Source: Lagopus muta
Taxonomy: Eukaryota; Chordata; Aves; Galliformes; Phasianidae
Assembly: GCF_023343835.1 (NCBI RefSeq)
Contig: NC_064438.1
Location: forward strand, 11,761,077-11,825,076
DNA: 64,000 nt
Reading direction: 5' to 3'
The notes under the pieces are model-generated. The model saw nothing but the letters and a program-made list of their open reading frames with translations, made no database searches and was not told where the DNA came from. The number at the start of each line of letters is the position of its first letter. Position 1 is the first letter of the stretch. Shown here one piece after another: positions 13,001-25,980 of the stretch. Made by a program: the position numbers and the translations under genes.

Positions 13001-15821
13001 ATTGGCTATGGTCAGTGTTACACTACTTAACCATAAGGCCACAGCTCATTTTCACCTACAATAGCTTTACATTTCTTTAATTAAATACAGTCTTTCTATG
13101 CATTTTACTTCTTTAGTGAGAAAGAATGAAAATCTATGCTGTAAGTGTTCACTTCTTAATCACTGAATATTACAAATTTATCAAGAATTTAATATTCACA
13201 TATGATATTCATGGTGCAAGTCCCTTTGCTATGTTCTTAACTACAAGAAAATGTTAGATGTAACGACTTCTGTCTTCAATGCACGTATCTAAGGTTCAGC
13301 TCATATGTGCACGTGTGTACAAATGCAAAATCAGCATGCATGAAGAGAAACAGCTTCACTGACACTTATTTCCAGGCTACTCAGCCATCACAGTGGAGTC
13401 ACAATAGAAAGGAATAAGACAGCCTTTGTATACCAACTCAGAAAAGGCTACCTGCATTCACCTGACACCAAGTTGATAAAGGTTTCCAAGAAGAGTCTGG
13501 TTACTACTGTGACTGTTATCTGCCAACAGTTAAGGGTTCAACTGTCTTTGCAAACAACAGTAGTGTTTAGTAGATATTGTGAATCACAGATCACTAACAG
13601 ATAACATACTTCTTGGGTGCTATCTTGAAAGTCACATGTATTTGGGCTCTCAATTGCTGCCATCCACAGCTTATGTTCCTTCAGGTTGTACACCCAACAC
13701 ATCTGTTAGGAAGCTGAATGATTTAAGTGTTGTCACATGTTGGCCTGGATATCTTTCTTCAAAGAATTATTTTCCAGGCAGACAGAGAACATTCAGGTTT
13801 TGTTGGGTGGGTTCTGTGTTTTGTGCTCACTTTATTTATTTTAAGGTGGTAGATGTAAGAAAAAAATCATAGTGAGCAAATAGAGAACTTTCAGGAAGGT
13901 TCTACTTGTTTTGGCTCAACATGCAGCAAGTCTGCTTCTTCTGCTCATAAGCCACCCTGTTTTCAGGGCATGTGGCCACTGCATCCTTCAGTAAGGCACC
14001 TTTTTGCAGAAAACAGCTATGCTGTGGACAGTCAGCTTCACATCCACAGATGCATGAGGATGATGCTGAAGTGGATCAGAAAGTGCTCCTCCTCGTAACA
14101 TTTCACAGGCTTTCTCACAAACTACCTTAATCTGTATTCCTAAATCTAGAAATCTGGGAACCACGTTCCTTGAGCAGACTTGAAAGGTTTTAGAGTTTTT
14201 AAGAAATGCTTCATAACATAAATAAATAATTAAATGCATAATTATTTGAGTTTTTGAAGTATATTTTTGAACACATGCGAAGCTATTTTTGAGTAGTATG
14301 ACACAGCTGCTTTACCAGAAACTAAGTAGATTGTTTCTTCTGCAGCAGGAAAAGTGCTTATACTTCATAACTCACCACCTTTTAAATTGTGCTGTTCTGT
14401 GGACTGTGAGAAGCATTAGTAAAGAAACTTCATGAGTCAGATTAATTTCCAAGGAAAATGTAGCATGTAGTTACGTATTTTGTTACAGAAGCCCTGCACC
14501 TGAACAATTATTGCACTATTATGTGTTCATTTTCTTATATAAAGAACTAGAAGTATGTTGTGTTTAGGCTGCCAAAAGAACATCACGCCTCATGCTTATT
14601 GCATTTCTGAGTAAGACTGAGCAAGACTGTATAAATGCTTCCTGTATAAATACCCAAATATATAAACACCAAGGCTGTGAAGAGCTCTATATAATTGAGT
14701 TTTTGACCTCCTTTTCACATTCTTATCTGCTTATCTGGCATTAGAAAATACTATATCATCTGGGCCTTTTGTTTACACAAGTTTACTAAAAGCCACAGAT
14801 ACTGTTCTTGGTCTGTGAGCCAGAGTACAGAACATGCCTATCTCTGAAGTGATTCAAACCCAGTTTCTGAAGAAAGACACAGTCAAGCATAATGTCAGCC
14901 AGGAGTTTCTGGGCAACTGAAATGATTGTTTCCACATAAAAGCCATGCTTCAGATAATTCCTACAGCTTTCATGATTGACAAAAAAGAATTTGCTTCCAA
15001 AGTAACGCAGAAAGCCCTGGGAAAACTCATCACAAAAATCTATGTTTTTAAGACTTCCAGAAACGTATAGTACATTTTTAGGTCCTTTCCCTGCAAAGCA
15101 ATTATAGGACACTATTGAATTTAACTTGAAGGGAAATTATTTTTGTCAGATGCACAGAACCATTTGGGACAGGAAGGTGTAACTCGTAGTCACTGAGCAA
15201 GCACGATTGAGCCCCAGTTTGCTATTGAATTAGTCCACAGTGTGCTCAAGCTGATGTATTCTCTTGGCATGTCATTTTGCCACTGAGACTCTTTGCAGAA
15301 GTTCCAACAACCAGTATAAACAGAAGTTGAAATGGATTTACCGGAATAGTTTTATTTCAAATGAGAGAAAAATGTTTTACTCCCTACTACAGAATTTGTG
15401 TGAAATTGTTGGTTAAACGTTAAAGAGCTCCAAATTGACACTGTTATCTTTAATTCAGCCACTCTAGCACTAGTTTGCTTTCTGAGGCATTCCCCATTGA
15501 CAGAAGCAATTTCACTTTCCCCTCTCAAGATCTGATTTCATACTGTAGTATTCTAGTATTGAGAAAATGATATTAATTTTACATTTTGTACTTAAGAAAC
15601 AAACTCAGGACAAGTGTACAGTGGTAAAGCTTCTTAACTAGCTTAGTGTCAAACTACAGTGCTTTCTCTTCACTCTTATTTTTAGCGAAGTAACAGGATA
15701 TTTTGATTGGTAGAAGTGATGATGAGTGGGCTGGAAATAGCCTGCTCAAGGTAAGTGCTTATGTTGATACATAATTCCTACCTTCAGTCTTATTCCTGCT
15801 GCTGAGATGATGGAGGGATAA

Positions 15822-15844
15822 ATACATACATACATACATACATA
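15822..15844. repeat. (CATA)n microsatellite
   Basis: About five and a half tandem CATA units lie in intergenic DNA downstream of NUCB2. Confidence 0.9.
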
Positions 15845-16968
15845 GAAGAAACAACCATTCTTTAACAAAGAGCAAAATTTCTCTATTCTTACTACGTGCA
15901 GTAATGACCATGCATGCATGTTCAGGACCTTACTGAGAAAGGTTATTGAGGACTCCAAGACTAGCAGGTGAATCCTAACAAACACTCTTAGCTTAATGTC
16001 TCAGGAGTATCTTATTTCAGCAGCTTTCTAATGGAGCCTTTTCTCTTTCTTCAGCAGTCCCCTGTTGTCTCAGAGATGAAATTCTTATACAAAGTACACG
16101 TAGTAAGACAGTTTTGAAGTTTGCATATGCTAGGATCAGAGGATATTAATCCAGCAGCACACCAATGTGTGAAAAAAGCTTTTCAACTCAAATTTGCAGG
16201 TAAAATGTTTTATTATTTATTATATAAAAATGTATTAGTTTAAATCTGACTTGTATTTAGCAACTACTTAGATTTATTTTAGAGCAGTTGGATGAGAGGA
16301 TGAGACATTCTTCAGAGTTATTATAGATATTGGAGCCTTAACTAAAAGTGGTTACCTTTTTATGTATTTCTATATGTCATAGGAATGTGGAAATCACTGA
16401 ACTTTCCATCCCACAGTTATGCACTGAATAGCACTCCTTACACTTGAAATGCAAACATTACTTTTCCCTATAACTCCTGAAGGATCAAATCAAACCTGTC
16501 AACCGATGCTGATCAGCGGTAGCTTTATTTCTGAAAATGAATTTAAATGTATGTTCCAGCAGATTTTAATCAGACATTCTCTGAACAGCTTCCACGTTTT
16601 TTAGAGTCAGAAAAAAGGCATCTGCTGAATTTAGAATATTTTGGAGCAGTTTTTCTGTGAATTGATGTGAAAACCAGCAACCACTGAATATAGGGGAGTG
16701 AGAACATACCGTTACGTATCGTTGGACTGATGTTAATTTGGCAGTACTATGGATTTGTGTATAGGTACATTCATTCCCTTTGTGACAAGTCAGTAAAAAG
16801 TAATTGCTATTTTAAATCACTGTAATTCTTCCTATTCGCTAGGAGAACCTAGCAGGTTCTTAACAAGCTGCTAATAAGCTATCTCTGGCTGCAAATTAGA
16901 GCCACACAGAACCCTCTGGAAATTACTTGTTTTAAAGCAGGATAGCATTTATTTATTTAAAAATTCTC

Positions 16969-16973
<5 letters not shown>

Positions 16974-17002
<29 letters not shown>

Positions 17003-17004
17003 AA
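16974..17004. repeat. (AAAAC)n / A-rich simple repeat
   Basis: Five near-perfect AAAAC units run into an A-tract. It may be the degraded tail of a retroposed element, but no element body is recognisable beside it. Confidence 0.85.
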
Positions 17005-20000
17005 AGTAATTCTGGTTCTTCTGGTCAACAAGAAGCTACTCCTTAGAAAATATTTTCCAACATACAGAGAAGTAGGAACAGAAACCAGACCATTCTTGTA
17101 ATCAATTCCTAAGTAACTACAGAAAAGTGAGGCAAAAAATATAGGATCACATGTAATGTTACTACTAAAGAACAAACTTTTGATGAAATCTATGTTTTAA
17201 AACTTCACTGATCTCCACTTAATAAAGGAATCAGGCTCTCTTCAGTGAAGGCAGATGCACACAACTGTAGAAAGAACTAATACTACAGAAAATACTTGTA
17301 ATGGTGAGATTGTAAGAGTTCTGACTGCAAATCACAGGCCAATTACAAAACAGTTATTTTTCATTTTTCCTTAAACAGATGCTGTCTAAGAACACAACAA
17401 AAGCTTTTTAGACTCTATACAGCAGTGAACCAAATAAACCGAAAAATCAAGCACAGGAATAACAACTTAGCAGGAATAACAAACAACAATATTACCAACT
17501 GAATGATCATATTTACAAAAGTTTGTAGAGCCATATAAATAATTCATTTAAGAATGCATTACACACAGATGCTGAGTCTAAATATTTCAACCTAGGATGT
17601 CCAGACAACGTCCAATAGATGAGAATCTGTGAAAAGATAGTGACTACTTCTTATAGACATTTCTGTCTTTCGAAAAATATCTGCTTACTGCCTGTTGTTC
17701 TAGATGAATGCTCAACAAGCATGAGCTATCTTCATATCCTCATTCACTAATCCTTGGTAAAGCCAACCATTACGCCCTCCAAATCAAATCACCATTATGC
17801 ACTCAGCAATCAGCATGCCTACAGAGTGCTTGCCATCATTACAAAATCATCGTTAGAACTGGCTAGAGAAGGCAACTTCTTTATTTCCTTAGCTTCTTCA
17901 AGATCTGAATTTACTGTGATGTTCTGTAAGGAAGCTGTTCTTAGGCACATCTTGCTCTTATAAAACCCATACATTTGTCTGAGAAACATACTAATCTTCC
18001 TACTCATTTCCCCAGTCCTTGTTTCCACCAGCCCTCTGAAACACATGTTATTTTACCAGGAGTCTTCCCTCAAGTTTAAAGCCAGAATGGAGCTACCAAC
18101 AATTGAGAATTGCATCTGGGGAATAGGCAAGATATTGAGAATACTGGTACACTGCCTGGGAGACAGCAAGAGCTCAAACAACAGATCTCAAACCAAGTTG
18201 TGAACGTTCAAGCAATTCAAGTTCCTCAATCAATAGGCATATACAAAATGCACAATTGACATAATCCCCCACATCAGAGAAAAAAAGTTAAGACTTTTAC
18301 TTACAAGACAGAGCAAAAATCTCCTATAGGCTGCTAGAGAAGAAAAAGACTTTCAACATAAAGTACAGGAAACAGCATGTTTTGATAAAAGCGCCATCAG
18401 AAACTATTTGGGTCAGCTGCCCACTCCCATCAACTTAATAGGAGTCAACCCCAAGAGAAAAATCCCAGTGCTAATGAACCTGGCAAACTCTTGGATTTAA
18501 AGGCCTAGGATTTAAAATGGGGGCCTGATTTGAGACTTGTTGAAGATAAGGACTTCTACTGCCACCCTGATATGCAGCGATATTTCTCTGTGCCTCAGCT
18601 CTGCTCAAGGATAACTATCATAACTAACAGTAATAAAAATGCTGTTTACACATTTTGTCTACCATGTCCTGGATAGAGGAAACAAATGCCACTTAAATGG
18701 CAGACATACAAAGAATATCCAGGGAAGGAAAAGGGTGACTTCACGGCCACCGCTGTGTGGCATTGGGATGAGTCAGGATACTCAATGCCTCCAGCCAGGG
18801 CAAGCTCCAGCAAAGAGGGGGCATCCCTCTACGAGGCCACCACCATAACACCTCTGACTCCACCAATTCACATAGGATTGCTGACTTAGAGCTGCTCAGC
18901 TTGAGGTAGCCTCCTGTGGATATGCCTTCTGCATTTAAACTCTGTAAGCCAGGTACAAAAGCAGAAAGCGGCAAGTGGCAAAGAGGAGCTGCACAGTTTT
19001 AATATTCTTTTGAAGAATTTTTTTTTTAAATGAGTCATTTTCCTGTGATGACTCTTTAAAGTTGCATTATGCATCAAAATAGCAGTGTAAGCAAAAAAAA
19101 CAGGCAGTGTGCCGTGCTGTCTTCCATGGGCACCTAGCAGTGCTACAAGCAAGACTGAGGCAGTGGTATCTACAGCCTCTCAAGAATGTCTTCTGCACTT
19201 TTAATAGTTCTACTTGGGTGGGGGAGAGGGGGAGGTGGAGGTTTGTATCACATATCTTTCTCCTGTTGCTGAATCAAAAATAGTACGCTGAGTCATGTGT
19301 TACAGGCAGCTAGGCAGTCACCAGCCACACTGAGCACGCGTCCCAGGTCTGGATTCCCCATGGCCTCCTTCCTGTAAGGGTCTTCCCACCTCAAACAGCA
19401 GCTTTTCTTGAGTGACATCTGTAGTGCTGATTGAATCCATCTTAATGCTGCACCAAAGGCTTTCAGCAGATCCTTTGATACAAAAATGCATTCAAATAGG
19501 TGGGAATTCTTTTACTGCCTTCTGGGTCAGAGCTGTTGTGTTCAAGGTATCCATCTTGGGATGGAGCATCTGCCATTTGATGAATGCAGGGCAATGCAGG
19601 AACATGAACTACAAAGAACACTGATCCTTTCCATTTTTAGTGGCAACACCTATATGACTTTGAGTACAGGAAGAGAGAAAGGTGTGTCAATAATAACCAG
19701 GAAACCTAAAATGCAGCATTTCTTCTCTTCTCTCTCAACCAATACCTGAAGAACTAAACCACTTTTCCTTCTGCAGCAACCTGTAAAATTAACAGGAAAT
19801 AATCTTTGGTGAATTTTCTTCCATGCTTTGTACAAGAAATAACTGACAGTTGCAAGCTTGGCAGTTTCACAGATTGTTCTCTAATATCAACTTTATTTTT
19901 ATATTTTATTTCTCTAAGCACTTTTTCCTTATCCCACACTGAAAGTAAGCTGTGCCATCTGGCCTGCAATAATTACCTAGTAGGGGCGACTGACATACAA

Positions 20001-23000
20001 AGAAAGAGTGGAAGAGGAAGGAAAACACGAGGAAACCAATTCAGCTTTCAGAGGACTATTAATTTTTCATTAGTTTGATATTATTAACTATTAATAAGTA
20101 ACTAGCCACAAGAATCAGTCACCACAAATGCTGCCTCCAGAAGGGCTCTCTTGTGACTGGTAACTTGCCCAGCACACAGCAGTATTTACCCACTGTCCAG
20201 ATTGAGCAATGAGGATCATGGCTGGCCTCCACTCACCTCTCAGGGCAGACTGAATTTTGACACTGACCCTTCTGCTTATCTATCCTAATATGTAAGCACT
20301 GGTCTAGTTAAACACTTTTATGTGAAGCTCTCACATCTACTTTAACATCTCTGTTCTCTCATTTCAGCATCTTCACACCTTTGCTGGTATGAATCACTTC
20401 AAATGAAAACAGTTTACTGCTTCTTGACATCTTCCCACCACGTCACTGGTGGATTTAAAATCTGTGTCTCTGACCCTCCTTTGCCATAATACCCAGCTTG
20501 CTGAGTTCACCTCTAGTTTTTATCTGCTTCACAGGGAGGTTTTCCTGCTGAAATGCACTGCCATAATACTATATTTATCGTATGCCTAGGGGGATAAGGA
20601 GACCAAATCAAACCTTGTTGTCCTCTAATTTCTTACACGTATGCCTCTTGATTTCATTAGGAAACGCAACATAAAACAGATATGCCCCATGGCTATGCTG
20701 TCACTGCAAGTATTTTACAACGATGACAAACAAATGTTCTTCAGCTTCTGTTTCTTATTAATAAACCCCACGATTCTTTTGTCCCTCTTATCGACCTCTA
20801 AACTAAGTGCATTAAACAGTGTGAACCATGTGTATAAGCTGGTAATGGTCTCTAGATTCCATAGCACATGAAAAGCAATTTGCATGGACACGGCTGGCTT
20901 CACCACACCCTTAAGAAATCGAGCAGTGGGTCACTACAAAACTCAAAGCTTCCCACTGTCTCTGTCCATGTTCTCTCCCAGTCAGGGCAACCCCCAAGCA
21001 CGTCATCCGCAGCTTCCCTCCCATAGGTTTCTGTGCAGAGGAAGTGTGGAGGGAGCAGCAGTAGGAACTGCAGCACACCGCCCCAAACTGCTCCCTCAGC
21101 AGGACCCCAGGATGCCACCTATCAGAAAAAGAGTAGCAAGTTCAAAAGCTTGCTCACGTTGAACCTCAGCTACAGAAAATGCAGCTTTGCTCGTTGCTGA
21201 GAATGAGGACTTTTCTACCTCAGAAGACAGCACTGATGTGTTCTTCAGAATGCATCATACAGAGGATGTGGGTGGTCAGCATAAGTGCAACTTCATGAAA
21301 ATCCTCTGAAATTTCTGTTCTCAAGTACTTAGTACGTGGCAAAATGAAAGAGCCCTCCAAAATATGCAGTGCCCCTTTTTCTTCCTTGCTCTGCCCCTGA
21401 AATACAGCTGAATGTTGAAAGTGAGGAAAGAATAATTTAAAATTACAAGATTTCTGAGATTCAAAGTCACCAACAAATGGACTGAAATAATTAGCTAATT
21501 ATTTTAATAGAACAAATCCTGCCTTCCTCTTAATATGATCGTGCCTTTTTTGTCCAAACTTCAGAAAATTGAGCAGCTTCTTGTAAAGGGAGTGACATAA
21601 GAGCTGGTTCTGAAAGCAGCCCAGCAGAGGCAAGCTCTTTCCTTCTACCCATCCCCTCTCCATCTCACAAAGAGAACTTTCTACCTCTCTGTAGCACAGA
21701 TCTCCCTGAGGGAAAAGGAGGCTTGCATCAGGGCCTGAAAATAGTTGCTGAAATTGCTTCACATTTAGGTCAAATACTTCTCCATCTGAAGAGGTTTTAT
21801 GTGACAACATTGAATGTATCTTACATGTTAATGCAAGGCACTCTGGAAACGGAGGAGAATCCGATGGTTTAAGTCCATGGAAAGCTAATGCTAGAATTGT
21901 ATCTGTGAGCATTGTAAAAACAGAACAGGGATAAAGAACAATGAACTTTCAAAGGAACAAAGGTGTTGAGGAAAAGCAACTGGCTTTGCTGCCAGTGCCT
22001 GTCGATGAGTGATGGAACTGGTGCAGAAAGAGGGAAAGCTGGAACATAATGTGTCAACTGGACTCAGAGAATAAATGTAATACACAAAGGCACTGCACCA
22101 TTCCCTATTTGATAAAAAAAAAGGTTTCTTTTTTTTACTATTACAAATGTAAAATATGCCTTTTCCTGTTTTCTTTACTAACTACTTGCTAATGCTAGTT
22201 TCACTGCTTTTTCATTGTGAAACACAACAGTGCTGGTGTGTGGGGCATTTGGAAATTGAATGGATACTTATTCACCTAACTGCAGTCTGATAACACTGAC
22301 ACTGACATTCGTGGATCTGAAATAGAAAAGTATTGAAAATATAGATACAATTTTATCATTTTAAATCAAACTGTGATTCTACCTGACCACAATTTCATTT
22401 TATTAGATTCCTGGAGGTGTTCTATAGTCAGAAGGGAAGTTCTGTGGCTCTCTGGAACATCAGTCCCATTGTTACACTGACCAGCTGTCAAAAATGCGGC
22501 CGTGTTATCGCTCAGACGGATCACCGAGCACACACAGATCTGATCAGGGAACTCCTTCAATCAATGCCCTTCAGAGGGGATTTGCTGCCATCTCTGTGAA
22601 AACAACTGTAGTCAGACATCAGGTCAGTTCCATAAAGCTTATTTAGGCTTTGTTTACAGAACGTTGTATTCTTTGAGTGGCAGTTTGTCCTGTTAATAGC
22701 ATACTGCAGTCAATGCTACCGCTACCCCTTAATAGCACAGGAATAAAGCTGCTGCTGGTGCTGCCATCCCCACACAGAGGAGTGTGCAGAGAGGAACCAC
22801 TCCTGCTGTCACCGGCGGGGCTGGCAGGGTGAACATGGCTCCTCTGCTCTTGAGTTCAGCTAAACCGGCACCGGCTGTGCAGAGGTCGGGATGTGAATGG
22901 AAAGGAAACCATTTCCTCAGCAGTAGTATTTGTGACCGGCATCCCAAGAGAGACCATGCTGTCCTGCACAGCCCTCCTTCCTGCTGCACAAACCTCTGCT

Positions 23001-23336
23001 TCTGCTTTTACAAAAGGGAGAGGAGTAAAAGCTTTTGTCTGCCGCATGCAGATACATTCCAGGATTCAGCACTGCCCTCCCATTCAAAATACCGGATTCT
23101 ATTTATAGTCCCTCATTCTCTAGCAGAGTTCACTCCAACCTAAAGCAGAGATTCATTTCCTACTGGGTGTCCCTACTGCCATGTGAGAGGGGGACGTTGC
23201 TTCTCATTTAGACAATTAGAATACAGAATGTTTCCTATTTATGATTAGCCTCAGTTGCACGTTTTCTGCTGTTCTTTTTAGGGGAAAGCAATGCTTCCTA
23301 TCAAGAACACACAGCCCAAAAGGTACACTTGACTGT

Positions 23337-23582
23337 TTTATTCTGGAAGTGTAAAGGGTTTTAAAATAAACAAAAGGAAATGTCCAAATACATTTCGTAC
23401 TGCATGTGGTAGGAGTGGCTCCATACAATACAATATGGATGCAGCAAACCCAGCCATTTATTTAAGACATTGAGTATAATAACACAGACAGTCCCAGATC
23501 TGCTCTTGTGCCGCACTACACTGCCTGACCTTCTTGTTACTGTTTAAATTCAGCCTGCTTCATTAATTATTAATACTTTATT
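23337..23582 (-). terminator. KCNJ11: KCNJ11 candidate poly(A) signals
   Basis: Three AATAAA hexamers on the minus strand (TTTATT at 23577-23582, 23457-23462 and 23337-23342) lie about 420 to 665 nt past the KCNJ11 stop codon. They imply a 3' UTR of roughly half a kilobase, if one of them is the site used. Confidence 0.4.
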
Positions 23583-24001
23583 TCTCGATATTGACTGTTC
23601 AAGTTAGAAAAGAGCAGTTAAAAACTACCGACTTTAAGACAGACACTGCAAGACCCCCAGAACTGCAATCTCTGAGGATATAGAAACATTTGTCTTTTGA
23701 GAAAATACGTAGTTACCTAGAGATTAATCAATGCAGAATGATCGTGCAACTCAGCATGACAGTCGGAACCAAAACTTAAAGCTGCAGATCGGGATTTTCC
23801 TACTCCCAGTGCTGCCTGAAATTTTGCACCTTTAAAAAAATATAATTAGCTTTACATTTACCCCGCAATAAATAACAGCAGAACATACCTTGTGCTACCG
23901 ACCTGAATTTTTTTAAAAAGTAATAGAGGCCACCTCAGTGTTTTGAGTTCATGAGATCTTTCAGACGCAAAGCCCTAGCACAGTTTCCCAGTCCAAAGGC
24001 A

Positions 24002-25195
24002 TCAGGAAGGCTCGTCAGATATGGTGAACTTGGGCTTTAGCTTGATAGATCTCTTCCTTATGGTACTTCTAGGGGAAAATGGCACTGTGTCCATAATGCT
24101 CTTGTCCTCCTCCAGCTGCCTGGCAGTGCACGAAGGGGTGGGCACTTTCACCGTGTTACCAAATTTAGAGTAGTCCACAGAGTATTGCCCATCTTCCTCG
24201 GCCACGATGGGCACAAACCTCTGGCCCCAGAGGATTTCATCCGCCAGGTACGAGGTTCTGGCTTGCGTGGTGATGCCAGTCGTCTCCACCACCCCTTCCA
24301 AGATGACGATGATCTCCAGGTCCTCGTGGTGGTGAAGGTTCGAGGGGGAGATGTCGTAGAGGGGGCTGTTCTTGTCTATCACGTGGTAGATGATGAGCGG
24401 GGAGACGAGGAAGATGCTGTTGCCCCCCACGGGGTTCTCCATCTGGATGTCGATCTGGTTGAGGGGCACCACTTCCCCCTCCAGGCTGGAGGTCTTCTTC
24501 ACCACCTGCATGCGGATGGTGGCACTGATGATCATGCTCTTCCGGAGGTCGCCCACCCGCAGCATGAAGCACAGCTTGCCATTGCGCAGGGCGATGACCG
24601 CGTGCTTGCTGAAGATGAGGGTCTCGGCACGGCGGTGGGCTTGCGAGGTCTTCATGAAGATGCAGCCCAGCATGATGGCGTTGATCACCAGCCCCACGAT
24701 GTTCTGCACAATCAGCACCAGGATGGCGGCCGGGCACTCCTCCGTCACCATGCGCCCTCCGAAGCCGATCGTCACCTGCACCTCGATGGAGAAGAGGAAG
24801 GCGGAGGTGAAGGAGTGGATGCTGGTCACGCAGGGCACAAAGCCGTCCGGGATCTCCGTGGCTGGGGTGCGCTGCAGCCGGGTGCCGTGGTCCAGGTCTC
24901 CGTGGGCGAAGGCGATGAGCCACCAGACCATGCCGAAGAGCAGCCAGCTGCAGAGGAAGGACATGGTGAAGATGAGCAGCGTGTGGGGCCACTTGAGGTC
25001 CACCAACGTGGTGAAGACGTCCTGGAGGAACCGGCCCTGCTCCCGGATGTTTTTGTGGGCCACGTTGCAGGCGCCGTTCTTGCCCACGAAGCGTGCCCGC
25101 CGCTCCCGGGCGCGGTACCGGGCGTGATCCGGCACATCCTCGGCCAGCCGGGTCAGCACGTACTCCTCGGGAATGATCCCCTTCCTCGACAGCAT
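24002..25195 (-). CDS. KCNJ11: KCNJ11, Kir6.2 inward-rectifier K+ channel
   Basis: This is a complete, single-exon, 397-codon frame for the pore subunit of the plasma-membrane ATP-sensitive K+ channel; four copies assemble with four SUR subunits. From the N-terminus: cytoplasmic [21 protein letters not shown]1 at about 71-95; an extracellular turret at 100-121; pore helix and filter TIGFG (142-146); M2 at about 157-181; then the cytoplasmic domain. By alignment with human Kir6.2 (from memory), Asn172 matches Asn160 (rectification), Arg188-Arg189 match the PIP2-site Arg176-177, and Lys197, Arg213 and Gly346 match ATP-site Lys185, Arg201 and Gly334. The ER-retention motif RKR is at 380-382. The start matches human Met1. 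Compared with human (390 aa) there is one extra residue near position 21, eleven more in the turret, and about five fewer at the C-terminus. Kir6.1 is excluded by the N-terminus, RKR context and synteny. The GC-rich coding sequence gives long antisense shadow frames. Confidence 0.98.
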   Translation of the reverse strand: MLSRKGIIPEEYVLTRLAEDVPDHARYRARERRARFVGKNGACNVAHKNIREQGRFLQDVFTTLVDLKWPHTLLIFTMSFLCSWLLFGMVWWLIAFAHGDLDHGTRLQRTPATEIPDGFVPCVTSIHSFTSAFLFSIEVQVTIGFGGRMVTEECPAAILVLIVQNIVGLVINAIMLGCIFMKTSQAHRRAETLIFSKHAVIALRNGKLCFMLRVGDLRKSMIISATIRMQVVKKTSSLEGEVVPLNQIDIQMENPVGGNSIFLVSPLIIYHVIDKNSPLYDISPSNLHHHEDLEIIVILEGVVETTGITTQARTSYLADEILWGQRFVPIVAEEDGQYSVDYSKFGNTVKVPTPSCTARQLEEDKSIMDTVPFSPRSTIRKRSIKLKPKFTISDEPS

Positions 25196-25480
25196 GGTTC
25201 CCCGCCGCCGCTCCGCCGCTCAGCGCCGCCCCATGTCCGCTGCCGGCCGGGGGCGGGGGCGGCGGCCGCGCCACGGGGCCGAGCGGGCGAACGGCGCCGC
25301 CGCAGCCCCCGCCGCAGCCGGACCGGCAGAGCGGCAGCGGGGACGTGACGGGCCGGGCCGCGGCCACCAGGGGGAGCCGAGGAGGCCGAGAGCCGGCGCG
25401 CGTGGCTGGGCTCGAGCGGTCGCGCCCTCGGTAGGGCGGCCCCAGGGCCGGTGCCGGCCCCGGCCCCGGGCGTAAGGGTT
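25196..25480 (-). promoter_or_regulatory. KCNJ11: KCNJ11 CpG-rich 5' flank / probable promoter and 5' UTR
   Basis: This block is very GC- and CpG-rich, contiguous with the CpG-rich KCNJ11 coding region and dropping off sharply beyond 25480. I see no TATA box in the right place, which fits a CpG-island promoter. The context of the start codon is AACC-ATG-C, with A at -3. An upstream ATG at 25234-25232 opens a very short frame. Confidence 0.6.
25220..25234 (-). promoter_or_regulatory. KCNJ11: Upstream minimal ORF (MGRR-stop) in KCNJ11 leader
   Basis: On the minus strand ATG at 25234-25232 is followed by GGG CGG CGC TGA, a four-codon upstream frame ending 24 nt before the Kir6.2 ATG. If it lies in the mature leader it could dampen translation. 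The transcription start is unknown. Confidence 0.4.
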
Positions 25481-25754
25481 AACCGGAGATCTGGAAAAGT
25501 GCGGTTCTCCGCCTGAGGGCAGCTCGCAGCGGTTTCCAGCATTTTAAAGTGACCGTAAAGAGGCTCTGCTCCATCACTCAGTACTCAGCGGTGACGATTT
25601 GCGCTCTCACAGTGATGGAAATAGTTACACAAGAGGCAGCTGTGCCTTTGGTGCCTTTTTTCCCTTCTCTTTTCTCATCGTCTTATTCTGTACCTTATCC
25701 TCCAGAGGGCGGCAACTGCATGAATATAGAATCAAAAAAATGTGTTTGGGGGAG

Positions 25755-25980
25755 AGGCTTAAAGAACGCGGTTGTTAGGAAGAAGCTTTTTACAGTAGGG
25801 TGGTGAGGCACTGGCACAGGTTGTCCAGAGAGGTGCTGAATGTCCTATCCCTGGAGACAAAGTCCAACTGGATGGGGCTCGGAGCACCTGATCTAGTGTA
25901 GGTGTCCCTGCTCGCTGCAGGGCTGCTGGAGCAGGTGGCCTTTAAAGGTCCCTTCCAACTCAAACGATTCTGTGATTCTA
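25755..25980 (+). mobile_element. CR1 LINE 3' fragment
   Basis: The sequence matches the typical CR1 3' end: a GGTGGTGAGGCACTGGCACA segment, then TTGTCCAGAGAGGTGCTGAA, CCCTTCCAACTC and the terminal ATTCTGTGATTCTA repeat. It is 5'-truncated, as most avian CR1 copies are, and lies in the sense (+) orientation. It sits about 280 bp upstream of the KCNJ11 CpG block. Confidence 0.9.

Larger units (their letters stand above)
7083..23336. other. Intergenic region between NUCB2 and KCNJ11
   Basis: About 16 kb of mainly AT-rich sequence in which I recognise no gene. It holds an A-tract (7842-7858), a CATA repeat (15822-15844) and an AAAAC repeat (16974-17004). Two patches are more GC-rich and carry open frames on both strands: 10286-10700 and 22730-23110. 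A 137-codon minus-strand frame spans 21499-21912. None shows a family motif, splice context or start context that I can support. In human, NCR3LG1 lies in this gap; I see no immunoglobulin-domain exon here. Confidence 0.6.

Noticed and set aside
22729-23143. Overlapping frames of 86 (-) and 119 (+) codons in a GC-rich patch downstream of KCNJ11
   Set aside because: No domain or splice signals. It could be distal 3' flank of KCNJ11; not enough to call a gene.
24185-25348. 387-codon + strand frame and 376-codon - strand frame overlapping KCNJ11
   Set aside because: Shadows of the GC-rich Kir6.2 gene; the translations are Gly/His/Arg/Pro-rich repeats of codon bias with no domain.
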